Shown here: in pieces, positions 1-6,902 of the stretch
Position numbering within the stretch: position 1 is the first letter of the stretch
How the letters are laid out: every line of letters starts with the position of its first letter
From: an uncultured Porphyromonadaceae bacterium
Lineage (GTDB): Bacteria; Bacteroidota; Bacteroidia; Bacteroidales; Muribaculaceae
Assembly: GCA_947176355.1 (NCBI GenBank)
Contig: CAMWQY010000045.1
Coordinates: forward strand, 1-12,630
Direction of reading: 5' to 3'
Length of the DNA stretch: 12,630 bases
Position numbers and translations under genes: made by a program
Notes under the pieces: generated by a model
What the model saw: the letters and a program-made list of their open reading frames with translations, nothing else
What the model was told of the DNA's origin: nothing
The model's database searches: none

Positions 1-418
1 CCGCGGTGAGCAGGAATCCACCCTCATCGAGTGTAAGGAAAAGCATATAGAATTTCCCATCATTATATTGAAGAGAGGTTGCCCACTGTCCGTGACCATA
101 GCGGTTTTTTCCTTTCTCAAGATTATATGCCTCACTATTTTCAATTCTCTTAAGAGGAGTAGCACAATATTCCCAATTTACAAGATCTTTTGATTTCATT
201 ATGGTAGCGCCTGGAAATACAAACATAGTGGTTGAAACCATGTAGTATGTATCTCCTACACGCACAACGTCCATATCCGGAAAATCTCCGAAAAGAACAG
301 GGTTATTGAATGTGCCATCGCCGTTGTCGCTTGTAGCGATTCTGGTGAATTCCGTGGCAAAAGAAGAAGCTCCTATCAATAGGGCGATTCCGGAAAGAAG
401 GTTCTTAATAAGTGACAT
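1..418 (-). CDS. Glycoside hydrolase family 43 protein, N-terminal part (3' end outside window)
   Basis: Partial gene: the ATG is at 416-418 and the frame stays open to the left edge, giving 139 visible residues. Residues 1 to about 21 form a signal peptide (hydrophobic stretch, then SSFA/TEF), so the enzyme is exported. The mature start has the GH43 five-bladed propeller signature: NPVLFGDFPDMDVV at 39-52, where Asp48 sits at the usual catalytic base position, then GDTYYM at 55-60, a blade ending FPGATIMKSKDLVNWE at 68-83, and WATSLQYNDGKFYMLF at 112-127. GH43 enzymes are mostly beta-xylosidases, alpha-L-arabinofuranosidases or arabinanases, and the FPG/SKDLVNWE pattern resembles the xylosidase/arabinofuranosidase subfamilies. 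The common FPDPS is FPDMD here. The gene starts 16 bp after the SGNH esterase stop and is probably co-transcribed with it. The substrate cannot be fixed because the acid and pKa-modulating residues are missing from the window. Confidence 0.9.
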   Translation of the reverse strand, partial: MSLIKNLLSGIALLIGASSFATEFTRIATSDNGDGTFNNPVLFGDFPDMDVVRVGDTYYMVSTTMFVFPGATIMKSKDLVNWEYCATPLKRIENSEAYNLEKGKNRYGHGQWATSLQYNDGKFYMLFLTLDEGGFLLTA

Positions 419-434
419 TTTTATGTATCTTGAT

Positions 435-1112
435 TTATTTCAGACTAATTAATTGCAAGAAAGCTTCTCCAAGGGGCACGAGTAGGTCGTGTCCTTGTGC
501 ATTTAAATGTGCGGTATCATTAGGACCCTGAAAATATTTGGCACGGAATTCCGGATTATTGACATCGATCACGCCTAACGAAGCCATGTCGAGTACCGGT
601 ATGCCTCTTTGTCCACAAGCCTTTATTATCTGTGCATTTACTTCAGTGAAACCTGGTCGGTTTACAGCCCATGGTGTCACGTAAGCCAATCGCGCATTAG
701 GAAATTTATTCTGAATGCCATCAAGCAGAATATCAAGTCCGGTACAGAACTCATTCCATATCTTGTTTTCTGAATCATTTTCAAGAAATCCGGTATCATT
801 ATGACCGGCGATAATAACTATAAAGTCAGCAGAATCAGGGATTTCAGTTTTATATCGTTCGGTCATAGCCGGTCCAAATCCATCTTTTGTGCGATCGAAT
901 GCTATAGAACTTCCATTTCTGCCACAATTCACGTATTTCATTCCAAGATTGGCAGCAGCCTTGGCGTGCCATGTCTCATCAGAAGGGCGACGATGATTTT
1001 TCACATAGCTGTCTCCAAGGAAAACGATGGTTTTCCCCGATAAGTTATAATCTGCTGCAAAAGTTGCAAAGATTGTAGTTAGTGCCAAAATAGCAATGAT
1101 GAGTTTCTTCAT
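435..1112 (-). CDS. Secreted SGNH/GDSL-family esterase
   Basis: A 225-residue hydrolase with a cleavable signal peptide at residues 1 to about 19 (KK, hydrophobic run, ATFA/ADYN). The SGNH blocks appear in order: block I FLGDSYV with Ser35 as nucleophile, block II CGRNGSS with Gly67, block III IAGHNDTG at 101-108 with Asn105, and block V DTAHLNAQGH with Asp199 and His202. The length is normal for a single-domain SGNH carbohydrate esterase. Family members deacetylate xylan, pectin or other glycans, or act as lipases. The adjacent GH43 gene, 16 bp downstream, favours a polysaccharide acetylesterase working in the periplasm or at the surface. That substrate is inference. A Bacteroidota-type -7 box lies about 60 bp upstream, so this is probably the first gene of a short operon. 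Confidence 0.9.
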   Translation of the reverse strand: MKKLIIAILALTTIFATFAADYNLSGKTIVFLGDSYVKNHRRPSDETWHAKAAANLGMKYVNCGRNGSSIAFDRTKDGFGPAMTERYKTEIPDSADFIVIIAGHNDTGFLENDSENKIWNEFCTGLDILLDGIQNKFPNARLAYVTPWAVNRPGFTEVNAQIIKACGQRGIPVLDMASLGVIDVNNPEFRAKYFQGPNDTAHLNAQGHDLLVPLGEAFLQLISLK

Positions 1113-1170
1113 GATATCAATAATTTGTTATTGTGCTAACCTCTACCTGAAACATAATGGGTATGCACTG

Positions 1171-1200
1171 CAAAGTTAATATAAATTTTTTTAAAATAAA
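1171..1200 (-). promoter_or_regulatory. Candidate Bacteroidota promoter for the SGNH esterase/GH43 operon
   Basis: Read on the minus strand, TAACTTTG at 1178-1171 matches the Bacteroidota -7 consensus TAnnTTTG exactly. A weak -33 element, TTTA (1200-1197), is 18 bp upstream. The surroundings (1180-1207) are very A/T rich. Transcription would start near 1164 and leave a leader of about 50 nt before the ATG at 1112. The rest of the 156-bp gap (1113-1268) shows no gene and no convincing intrinsic terminator for the ABC transporter gene upstream. Confidence 0.55.
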
Positions 1201-1268
1201 AATATACGTTAAGATAATTGAGGTTAATTAGGAGTGATAAGTTCGACCATATATGGAAATTTTACAAT

Positions 1269-2900
1269 TTAGAGAGTTAATTTACTGTCACAGTAAGTCA
1301 ATACGGCTGGGCGGTGAGTCACAAAAATGATTGTATGTGTGTTAGTCATGGAAGATAGTCTCCTTAGAAGAGTCTTTTCGGTCTCCTCGTCAAGGGATGC
1401 GCTTATCTCATCGAGGAGCATAATGGTTCCAGGGCGGAGCAAGCCACGTGCTATTGCAATGCGTTGTGCTTGTCCCTCACTCAGGCGTTCCCCATGCTCT
1501 CCGCATGTAGTTTCGAGTCCAAATTTCAGATCCTTTACGAAATCTGCCGCAGCATTATGAAGAGCTGCATACATTTCCTCTTCTGTAGCGTCAGGTTTTG
1601 CAGTACGGAGGTTGTAGCGTATCGTTCCGCTTAGAAGGCTGTTTCCTTGTGGCACATATACTATGTGGCTGCGCGTCAGGGCAGACACAGGAATTAAAGA
1701 CTTCTCTTCAGTTGAATCCGTAAAGATTTCTATATCACCTTCCTGAGGTTTAAAAAGCGCAAGAATCAACCTAAGTAGAGTACTCTTTCCCGCTCCGGTC
1801 TCACCCATAATTGCCGTCTTACTGCCAGGAGCGAACGTATGTGAGAAATTACTTAAGACAGGATGTTCTGCTCCCGGATAGCTAAAAGTGACATTACGAA
1901 ATGATATACCCTCAGGAAGATTTCTTTCATCAATAGCTGATTCAGAATAATCATCTTCTTTCGGCAAATTCTCGATCTCCAGGATTCTCGAGAATGCAGT
2001 GTGCGACTGTATAAGTCCCGGCAAAAGCCTTGCAAGTTCTGCCAGTGGACGTTGTATCTGACCCGCGAGCTGGAGGTAGGCGGTCATTATTCCAAATGTA
2101 ATAGTTCCTCGGTATAAACCGATAATCCCCCATAGGAAAGCTGCGAGATACCCTGATTCAAACCCGGCTATTACTGCAGTGCGAGAATACATCGTGATGT
2201 TTGCACGCCTCCTGATTATGCTGTATCTCGAGTGATGAAGAGACGTGATAGCATCCATAGTCCGATTTATATTCCGGCATGTGATGAGAAGTATACGGTG
2301 CTGAAGACTTTCTTGCATCCTTTCTTGAAGGCGACTCTCTATGTCTCTGATACGCCGGGTCAAAACCTTCATCTTTCGGAAAAATACTTTTCCAGCAAAA
2401 AAGAATACCGGTAGAATCACTATGAGGGTAATAGCGAGCAAAGGGCTGAAATACCATAGAAACAGGAACGCCCCGCCAAGCTGCACTGCTGCTATTATGA
2501 TTGTAGGTATCGTCTTGCACATGCATTCAGCCACAACCCGGCAGTCTTCAGTCAGACGCGAAAGGATCTCTCCGGAATGAAATCTCTCATTTCCGCCCCA
2601 GGTAGTGGTCATGAGACGAGAGAATAGCTTTTCTTGAAGCTTGTTTTTCATGTCTGCCTCAGACAGTTCCGCTGTCCGATTACCTACAGCTGCGCATATA
2701 AGTTCCACAGCTATTGCAGTGACCAATCCTATCACACAAAGAGTAATATTTCCTGATGTAGCACCAGTAGCCAGATCCACGGCACGTTTGCTTAAAGCCA
2801 CGAAAATCAGTCCTGTTGCTACTCTGATTACTCCGGCAGAAGCAATCAATGCAATTCGTCGGCGAAATCCGGCTGTCGTTCCCCAAATGTATTTTATCAT
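1269..2900 (-). CDS. ABC exporter, fused transmembrane and ATP-binding domains
   Basis: A 543-residue half-transporter of the peptide/lipid exporter class. Residues 1 to about 300 hold the membrane domain, with hydrophobic segments near 15-37, 52-72, 131-150, 153-173, 241-261 and around 268-280. The nucleotide-binding domain covers about 332-543: Walker A GETGAGKST at 366-374, Q-loop Gln418 (VPQGN), signature LSEGQ at 473-477, Walker B IMLLDE with Asp497 and catalytic Glu498, and H-loop His529. All are intact, so it should be active as a homodimer. There is no N-terminal C39 peptidase domain, so it would not cleave leaders itself. It starts 2 bp after the nucleotidyltransferase stop and is the last gene of the peptide-maturation unit, which suggests that it exports the product. 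A general multidrug role cannot be excluded from sequence alone. Confidence 0.9.
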   Translation of the reverse strand: MIKYIWGTTAGFRRRIALIASAGVIRVATGLIFVALSKRAVDLATGATSGNITLCVIGLVTAIAVELICAAVGNRTAELSEADMKNKLQEKLFSRLMTTTWGGNERFHSGEILSRLTEDCRVVAECMCKTIPTIIIAAVQLGGAFLFLWYFSPLLAITLIVILPVFFFAGKVFFRKMKVLTRRIRDIESRLQERMQESLQHRILLITCRNINRTMDAITSLHHSRYSIIRRRANITMYSRTAVIAGFESGYLAAFLWGIIGLYRGTITFGIMTAYLQLAGQIQRPLAELARLLPGLIQSHTAFSRILEIENLPKEDDYSESAIDERNLPEGISFRNVTFSYPGAEHPVLSNFSHTFAPGSKTAIMGETGAGKSTLLRLILALFKPQEGDIEIFTDSTEEKSLIPVSALTRSHIVYVPQGNSLLSGTIRYNLRTAKPDATEEEMYAALHNAAADFVKDLKFGLETTCGEHGERLSEGQAQRIAIARGLLRPGTIMLLDEISASLDEETEKTLLRRLSSMTNTHTIIFVTHRPAVLTYCDSKLTL

Positions 2901-2902
2901 TG

Positions 2903-4054
2903 TCAGTTTCTCTTCTTCATTATGTCTTTAACGACATGAGTTATCCCCTTTATTAAATAACTGCAGTAGTTCCGTGATATTATATACGGGTCTATGCAAA
3001 ATTTTGAAAACATACGAGCGCTATTTCTCGTGAAAGAGTATTTTTTTCCAGCTAAATAACCGTTAGGTCGGAACGTCCGTTTCTTCGAGGCTCTGCCGAA
3101 ATTCCCCTCTTTCATGATGAACGACAGTATTCTTTCAGCCTTCTTGCTGTATTTTGATGTGTAGAACGGACATTCCTCCGATGGTAGTCCCAAATGCTCT
3201 ACTGCTATCGGAGCAAATACCTTCCATGCTCTCAAGAGCCGAAATTCCTTAAGCAATTGTTCGAGATTTCCGTAATCAATTTCTTTTGCATGAGAGTGCA
3301 TAAGCATAGTCCAATCGCATATATGTCTGAGCCCTATTCCTCCATTAAGAAAGTGAAGGTATAGATGCATGAAAACGAATACAATATCGAACATAGGAGG
3401 AGGCACCATAACATTCTCTCCTCCTATGATTAGATATGCATGGGATTCGTTTAATTGGATTTTGCTCCATTTCTGAAATTTGAAGTCAGCGGAGCCTATC
3501 GGTAATTTACCGGCAATTCTGTGTAACTCAATTAGTATTCCATGTAGCCAACATCCATAATGCTTAGCCTTAGGCTGGAATTCTTCATCCCTTTTCCAAC
3601 CGAATTTCTTTATTGCAGAATAAGCAGTAAGATAATGCTCATCACCTACATATAGATCTATGTCTCCGCATTGGCGCATCTCCGGTTTGGGATAGGCGCG
3701 TGCGTATGCCTGTCCTTTGAGTAAAACTGACTTTATTCCTTCCTTATCAAGACTTGACACAGATTCTGCCACGCAACTGTCAAGAAGTTGGTGAGTCCGT
3801 CGGTTTCGCTCTGTGAATGTCAGAGCTCTCTGTCTCCAATCTTTAGGTGGAAGGATTTCAGACGGCAATGACAGAGCACCCTCAAAAACTAAAGGCCCGA
3901 CTGTATGTTGCAATGCAATCCGTGCTATTTCCTGCCAGTTAACATCGTTTTTAGAAAATATAGTCTCATCAGCCAGCTCTTGCCAGAGTGATGACCTGAC
4001 AAGAGATAGCAGTTGGTCTGTAAACTGTGGATTTCCGGGTCTTTCTTTTTTCAT
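2903..4054 (-). CDS. Nucleotidyltransferase-fold protein (NTP_transf_5 type)
   Basis: A 383-residue cytoplasmic protein resembling the uncharacterised nucleotidyltransferase family PF14907. The core is SVLLKGQAYARAYPKPEMRQ at 109-128 followed by CGDIDLYV at 129-136. The Lys-Gly pair (113-114) replaces the classical Gly-Ser of the fold, as is usual in this family. The metal-binding pair is Asp131 and Asp133, and a likely third acidic ligand is Glu176 in ILIELHRI. The key acidic residues are kept, so activity is plausible. Relatives occur in lasso-peptide and other RiPP clusters next to HPr-kinase-like and PqqD-like genes, where their exact reaction is mostly unknown. Here it lies 21 bp after the PqqD-like gene and 2 bp before the ABC exporter. 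Its role in modifying the peptide or a carrier is inference. Confidence 0.85.
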   Translation of the reverse strand: MKKERPGNPQFTDQLLSLVRSSLWQELADETIFSKNDVNWQEIARIALQHTVGPLVFEGALSLPSEILPPKDWRQRALTFTERNRRTHQLLDSCVAESVSSLDKEGIKSVLLKGQAYARAYPKPEMRQCGDIDLYVGDEHYLTAYSAIKKFGWKRDEEFQPKAKHYGCWLHGILIELHRIAGKLPIGSADFKFQKWSKIQLNESHAYLIIGGENVMVPPPMFDIVFVFMHLYLHFLNGGIGLRHICDWTMLMHSHAKEIDYGNLEQLLKEFRLLRAWKVFAPIAVEHLGLPSEECPFYTSKYSKKAERILSFIMKEGNFGRASKKRTFRPNGYLAGKKYSFTRNSARMFSKFCIDPYIISRNYCSYLIKGITHVVKDIMKKRN

Positions 4055-4075
4055 TAACTTAGTTGGAAGAAACCG

Positions 4076-4345
4076 TTATTCTGAGATAATTCCTGCATTT
4101 AGCCATGTTGTCGCTAACTCTTCAGCATCTTTGACGGCAGTGCTTCCGTCCACATCGTATCGCTCGGTAAGTAAATTAGCGATAGTCTCCGAATTAAAGT
4201 CAGAATCCGGAAGGGACTCCCAAATATATGCGGCAGAAGAATTTATGGAAACAATTCTGTCGAAATCGATCAGGTCCACACTCTCAGCCACTATCATGGC
4301 TTCTTGGCCAAGCCTGCGCATTACAAAGCCCTCTATCTTTTTCAT
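4076..4345 (-). CDS. PqqD-family peptide-recognition protein
   Basis: An 89-residue protein with the full PqqD-like layout: an N-terminal beta hairpin (GFVMRRLGQEAMIVAE at 6-21), the core strand DRIVSINSSAAYIWESL at 29-45, and C-terminal helices ending TTWLNAGIISE. PqqD-like domains are the RiPP recognition element that binds leader peptides and presents them to modifying enzymes. This stand-alone copy is therefore the strongest sign that the operon handles a small peptide. Its ATG overlaps the TGA of the peptidase gene by 4 bp (ATGA), indicating translational coupling. The ligand is not proven. The 44-residue peptide encoded at the head of the same operon is the obvious candidate. Confidence 0.9.
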   Translation of the reverse strand: MKKIEGFVMRRLGQEAMIVAESVDLIDFDRIVSINSSAAYIWESLPDSDFNSETIANLLTERYDVDGSTAVKDAEELATTWLNAGIISE

Positions 4346-4791
4346 CTTTTTTCAATCAAATTAATAATTTTAGTCTTAGCTCTTCTTATTGGAAGAAGCA
4401 TTCTCCATGCAATCGCCATTATATGAGAAGAGGATGATGTGAAGTCGCATGCTTTACCATTATGTATCACGCTTTCAACGATTCCAAATACATCCGAGCG
4501 GGAACATTCCTCCTTCCCATAAAGATTACCTTCTCCCATAAGAGTTATTTTCTCACCTCTTATTCCAATTATCCTATGGATCACATATCGTTTTTCGTCG
4601 ATCCTTGCCAAAACCACATCTCCTTTTCTAAGACAGTCTGAAGGTGCTAACAGAAGAATGTCTTTGCTCCCGTGAATAAAAGGTCTCATACTGTTCCCTT
4701 TTGCCCTTAGTCTGACCTTTTTGCCTTGGGAAAGTTGTAAGCATATCTCACCGAGGAGGGTGTCGTTGTCGATTGTTCGTGTGTCATTCAT
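4342..4791 (-). CDS. S24/S26-type serine peptidase with Ser/His dyad
   Basis: A 149-residue signal-peptidase-like protein. I chose the ATG at 4789-4791 over an ATG further upstream (4848) because GGAAGGAA lies directly before it and it overlaps the HPr-kinase-like stop by only 8 bp. The catalytic serine is Ser34 in GNSMRPFI. Next come GDVVLARI at 57-64 and YVIHRIIGI at 69-77. His72 stands where bacterial signal peptidase I has its general-base lysine, as in SipW/ER-type signal peptidases. MGEGN (85-89) follows the pattern of the later conserved box. There is no N-terminal membrane anchor, only a weakly amphipathic basic C-terminus, which is unusual for S26 enzymes and suggests cytoplasmic or membrane-associated action. 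In this context it may cleave the peptide leader (inference). An S24, LexA-like self-cleaving role is less likely because there is no DNA-binding domain. Confidence 0.85.
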   Translation of the reverse strand: MNDTRTIDNDTLLGEICLQLSQGKKVRLRAKGNSMRPFIHGSKDILLLAPSDCLRKGDVVLARIDEKRYVIHRIIGIRGEKITLMGEGNLYGKEECSRSDVFGIVESVIHNGKACDFTSSSSHIMAIAWRMLLPIRRAKTKIINLIEKR

Positions 4792-5674
4792 TTCCTTCCA
4801 ATTTTTCGTGGCAGAGAATGGCAGCTTCATTATCAGGAAGGCATTCAAGAATGTATATGGGTACTCTTTCGATGACCTTACTTATTGTGGAATGGATTGC
4901 GTGTGCCATTTCATGATCCCATTTCATACAGGAGCAAGAGGGAAGGAGAGCTGCGTATGCCTTTATTCCGGTTATGCGAGTAATCTTGTTTAATGGAGCT
5001 TGCTGCAGACGCACTATGCCTCCTATGGGAATTTTTTTGTTTCGGTAGCAACTTGTCTTTCCGCTCCATGGAGAACCATAAACGTATACTATTCCGTGGG
5101 AGATCCTTATAATTGGATTGTCATCATTTAGCAATTTTGGTCCTTTTATGTTTTCGAGCCATAAGCGGCTATGAGTGCTTTTGCCTGTACCGCTTTTGCC
5201 TAAAAATAGATAGCCTTTGTCGTTTAATTCAATAGCGGAGGCATGAACCAAAAGAGTATCGTGCTTAGATGAAGCGAAAGTATAGAGCAGCATCAGCGCC
5301 GTGTCAATAGCATAGCGACGTTCTCCCGAAGTTCCACCTATCCATGCTTTCGCAGATTTATAATCTTCGGAAATTCTGATGCGGCAGCATTGACTACCAG
5401 TAACGGTAGTAAGGTAGATTGTCATACTTCCGTCTTCATGTGTGAATATTGTAGTCTTTCCGTTTTCATCCTCAAGATTAGCAGAGGCAGGATCATTTGC
5501 AGCCAAAGCATCCGGATCATCTATGATAGAAAGAGAAAAAAGCCGGTCATTTACAAAACAAGAGTCTGTCCGAAAAGGAGCGTATGGGAGCAACTCCTTT
5601 TCAGACAGCATTCCATTGGGATAATCGAGAGCGAAGATATGTCCGCCAACTTGAAAGGTGTATTGTAAGGGCAT
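4784..5674 (-). CDS. HPr kinase/phosphorylase-like ATPase
   Basis: A 296-residue protein whose C-terminal two thirds have the HPr-kinase/PEP-carboxykinase-like fold. The P-loop is GKSGTGKST at 159-167, preceded by LLVHASAI (141-148, His144) and followed by LLNDDNPI at 181-188 (acidic metal/base region) and GSPWSGK at 200-206. Residues 1 to about 110 are a beta-rich N-terminal region without the normal HPrK serine-sensing domain, so it is not the standard carbon-control kinase, and no HPr gene is nearby. Homologues in paeninodin-type lasso-peptide clusters phosphorylate a serine of the precursor peptide. In this operon a peptide-directed kinase is the best inference, but the substrate is unproven. 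The gene lies 78 bp after the fimbrillin-like gene and overlaps the peptidase gene by 8 bp. Confidence 0.85.
   Translation of the reverse strand: MPLQYTFQVGGHIFALDYPNGMLSEKELLPYAPFRTDSCFVNDRLFSLSIIDDPDALAANDPASANLEDENGKTTIFTHEDGSMTIYLTTVTGSQCCRIRISEDYKSAKAWIGGTSGERRYAIDTALMLLYTFASSKHDTLLVHASAIELNDKGYLFLGKSGTGKSTHSRLWLENIKGPKLLNDDNPIIRISHGIVYVYGSPWSGKTSCYRNKKIPIGGIVRLQQAPLNKITRITGIKAYAALLPSCSCMKWDHEMAHAIHSTISKVIERVPIYILECLPDNEAAILCHEKLEGNE
4792..4799 (-). promoter_or_regulatory. Shine-Dalgarno-like sequence deciding the peptidase start
   Basis: GGAAGGAA on the minus strand ends directly before the ATG at 4791. It is one of the few purine-rich ribosome sites in the window, and it supports the internal ATG over the upstream one at 4848. 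Confidence 0.5.
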
Positions 5675-5706
5675 TTCGATTAGGTTACCGCTTGATGCGA
5701 GTGGAC

Positions 5707-5721
5707 GCGCACGGAGTGCGC
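5707..5721 (-). other. GC-rich intergenic hairpin inside the operon
   Basis: A perfect 6-bp inverted repeat, GCGCAC and GTGCGC, with a 3-nt loop, in the 78-bp gap between the fimbrillin-like gene and the HPr-kinase-like gene. There is no T tract after it in the direction of transcription, so it is not a standard intrinsic terminator. It could be a processing or mRNA-stability element that sets different levels for the peptide and lipoprotein genes versus the enzyme genes. No promoter or extra small reading frame is visible in this gap. Confidence 0.45.
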
Positions 5722-5752
5722 TTACTACTTTCTTCCTTATGAACTACACTTA

Positions 5753-6895
5753 TTATGGATTTGCGTCAGGATGAGCTTTAAGCCAATCTGAAGTTAGCAC
5801 AAGCTTATTTATAGTATCAGTTTCTGTTATCGTTGATACTGCAGTCAGATTAAACCAATAACGCATACCAGCTTTTATAGGTACGTTGAAACCATCCAAA
5901 GTAATTGTATATGGACGTTTGGTATTGTGCCTCTTTATTAGGTCAATAGTCAGGCTATTACCAGTAGCCTTATTATCAATTTTCGGTACAGTAGAAATAT
6001 AGAGATCGTATGTTTTACCCGGTGCGATGGAGTCTCCAATGTCCTTAGTGTCATTTTTACCATTGATGGTAGTTCCAATATTATCCGTATATGGGTCAGA
6101 GCCATTGAAAAATTCATTTTCAGTATATACTTTTAGACCACTTGATAAGGTAGTGTCAACGCTACAATATAATGTGGTGTTGAAAAAGGACTGAGTCCCC
6201 GGATATTTGAACTCTAATTTAGTGGGATATATATACTTGTCTGTTTCATTTCGCAGAGTAACGCGCATGATAGCAGATAAGTGTTTGAAATGTAAATCAG
6301 GAATCTTGTCATCCTCTACTGCAGTCACAATATCATACATTTTTAGATTGGCCTTCATATATGATAAGGAAGCATCATCAGGATTTTCAACTACATACTG
6401 AGGTTTATTTTCTTCAGTTCCAACACCTATTGTAAAAATATCACGATCATCATACGAAAGATCATCGTTGATTTTCCGTTTAGTTTCGTAATAATTTACA
6501 AAAATCAAATCACCGGCTTTAATTTTAAAATCAGGGTTAAAGTCCGGTGATTCAAAAATAGCGATTTTTCCATCGGAAGATATAGATGTTGTTTCAAGCT
6601 CTACACCCTTAGGACATTCAGACAATCTGGTAATATTAAAAGCTGTCACCCAATCCTTTTCATCCCAGATGAAAACCTCTTTATTTGGATCAGAGTTTCC
6701 ATAGGTAATCTGCGCACGGGTATTGTAGACAGGATTACCAAATGCGAGGCAACTGCGTGTATCATCAGAACCAGGAAGCATAGCCTTGACAGTCAGGACG
6801 CGCTTCGGTTCGAAATTTTCCTTTGGAGCTTCCGTCTGACATGCGCATAACAACGCAAGGATGGGGAGCGATGTGAAAAAACTTCTTATTTCCAT
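5753..6895 (-). CDS. Fimbrillin-like surface lipoprotein
   Basis: A 380-residue predicted lipoprotein. I start it at the ATG at 6893-6895, because the next residues (MEIRSFF, hydrophobic run, LCAC) form a lipoprotein signal peptide with lipidated Cys19. An upstream GTG at 6955 would only add sequence from another frame of the preceding small gene. The body is acidic and beta-rich. It contains LHFKHLSAIMRVTLRNET, similar to the central motif of Bacteroidales fimbrillin/Mfa-like proteins, and ends with AGMRYWFNLTAV, the typical final-strand pattern of that superfamily. These proteins form fimbriae or short surface appendages. The gene lies only 7 bp after the 44-residue peptide gene and 78 bp before the HPr-kinase-like gene. 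It may be a surface partner or receptor of the exported peptide (inference). The exact family assignment is moderate. Confidence 0.75.
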   Translation of the reverse strand: MEIRSFFTSLPILALLCACQTEAPKENFEPKRVLTVKAMLPGSDDTRSCLAFGNPVYNTRAQITYGNSDPNKEVFIWDEKDWVTAFNITRLSECPKGVELETTSISSDGKIAIFESPDFNPDFKIKAGDLIFVNYYETKRKINDDLSYDDRDIFTIGVGTEENKPQYVVENPDDASLSYMKANLKMYDIVTAVEDDKIPDLHFKHLSAIMRVTLRNETDKYIYPTKLEFKYPGTQSFFNTTLYCSVDTTLSSGLKVYTENEFFNGSDPYTDNIGTTINGKNDTKDIGDSIAPGKTYDLYISTVPKIDNKATGNSLTIDLIKRHNTKRPYTITLDGFNVPIKAGMRYWFNLTAVSTITETDTINKLVLTSDWLKAHPDANP

Positions 6896-6902
6896 TGTAT
6901 TT

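Noticed and set aside
1247..1256. Perfect 10-bp palindrome CCATATATGG after the ABC transporter gene
   Set aside because: Too short and A/T rich, with no loop and no T tract, so it does not support a terminator or an operator.
3813..4364. Plus-strand open frame of about 180 codons
   Set aside because: It lies opposite the nucleotidyltransferase and PqqD-like genes, has no recognisable domain and is best explained as an antisense shadow. The other plus-strand frames are shadows too.
4792..4848. Longer N-terminus of the S26-type peptidase
   Set aside because: It would overlap the kinase-like gene by 65 bp and adds no conserved sequence, while the internal ATG has a ribosome site and a normal 8-bp overlap.
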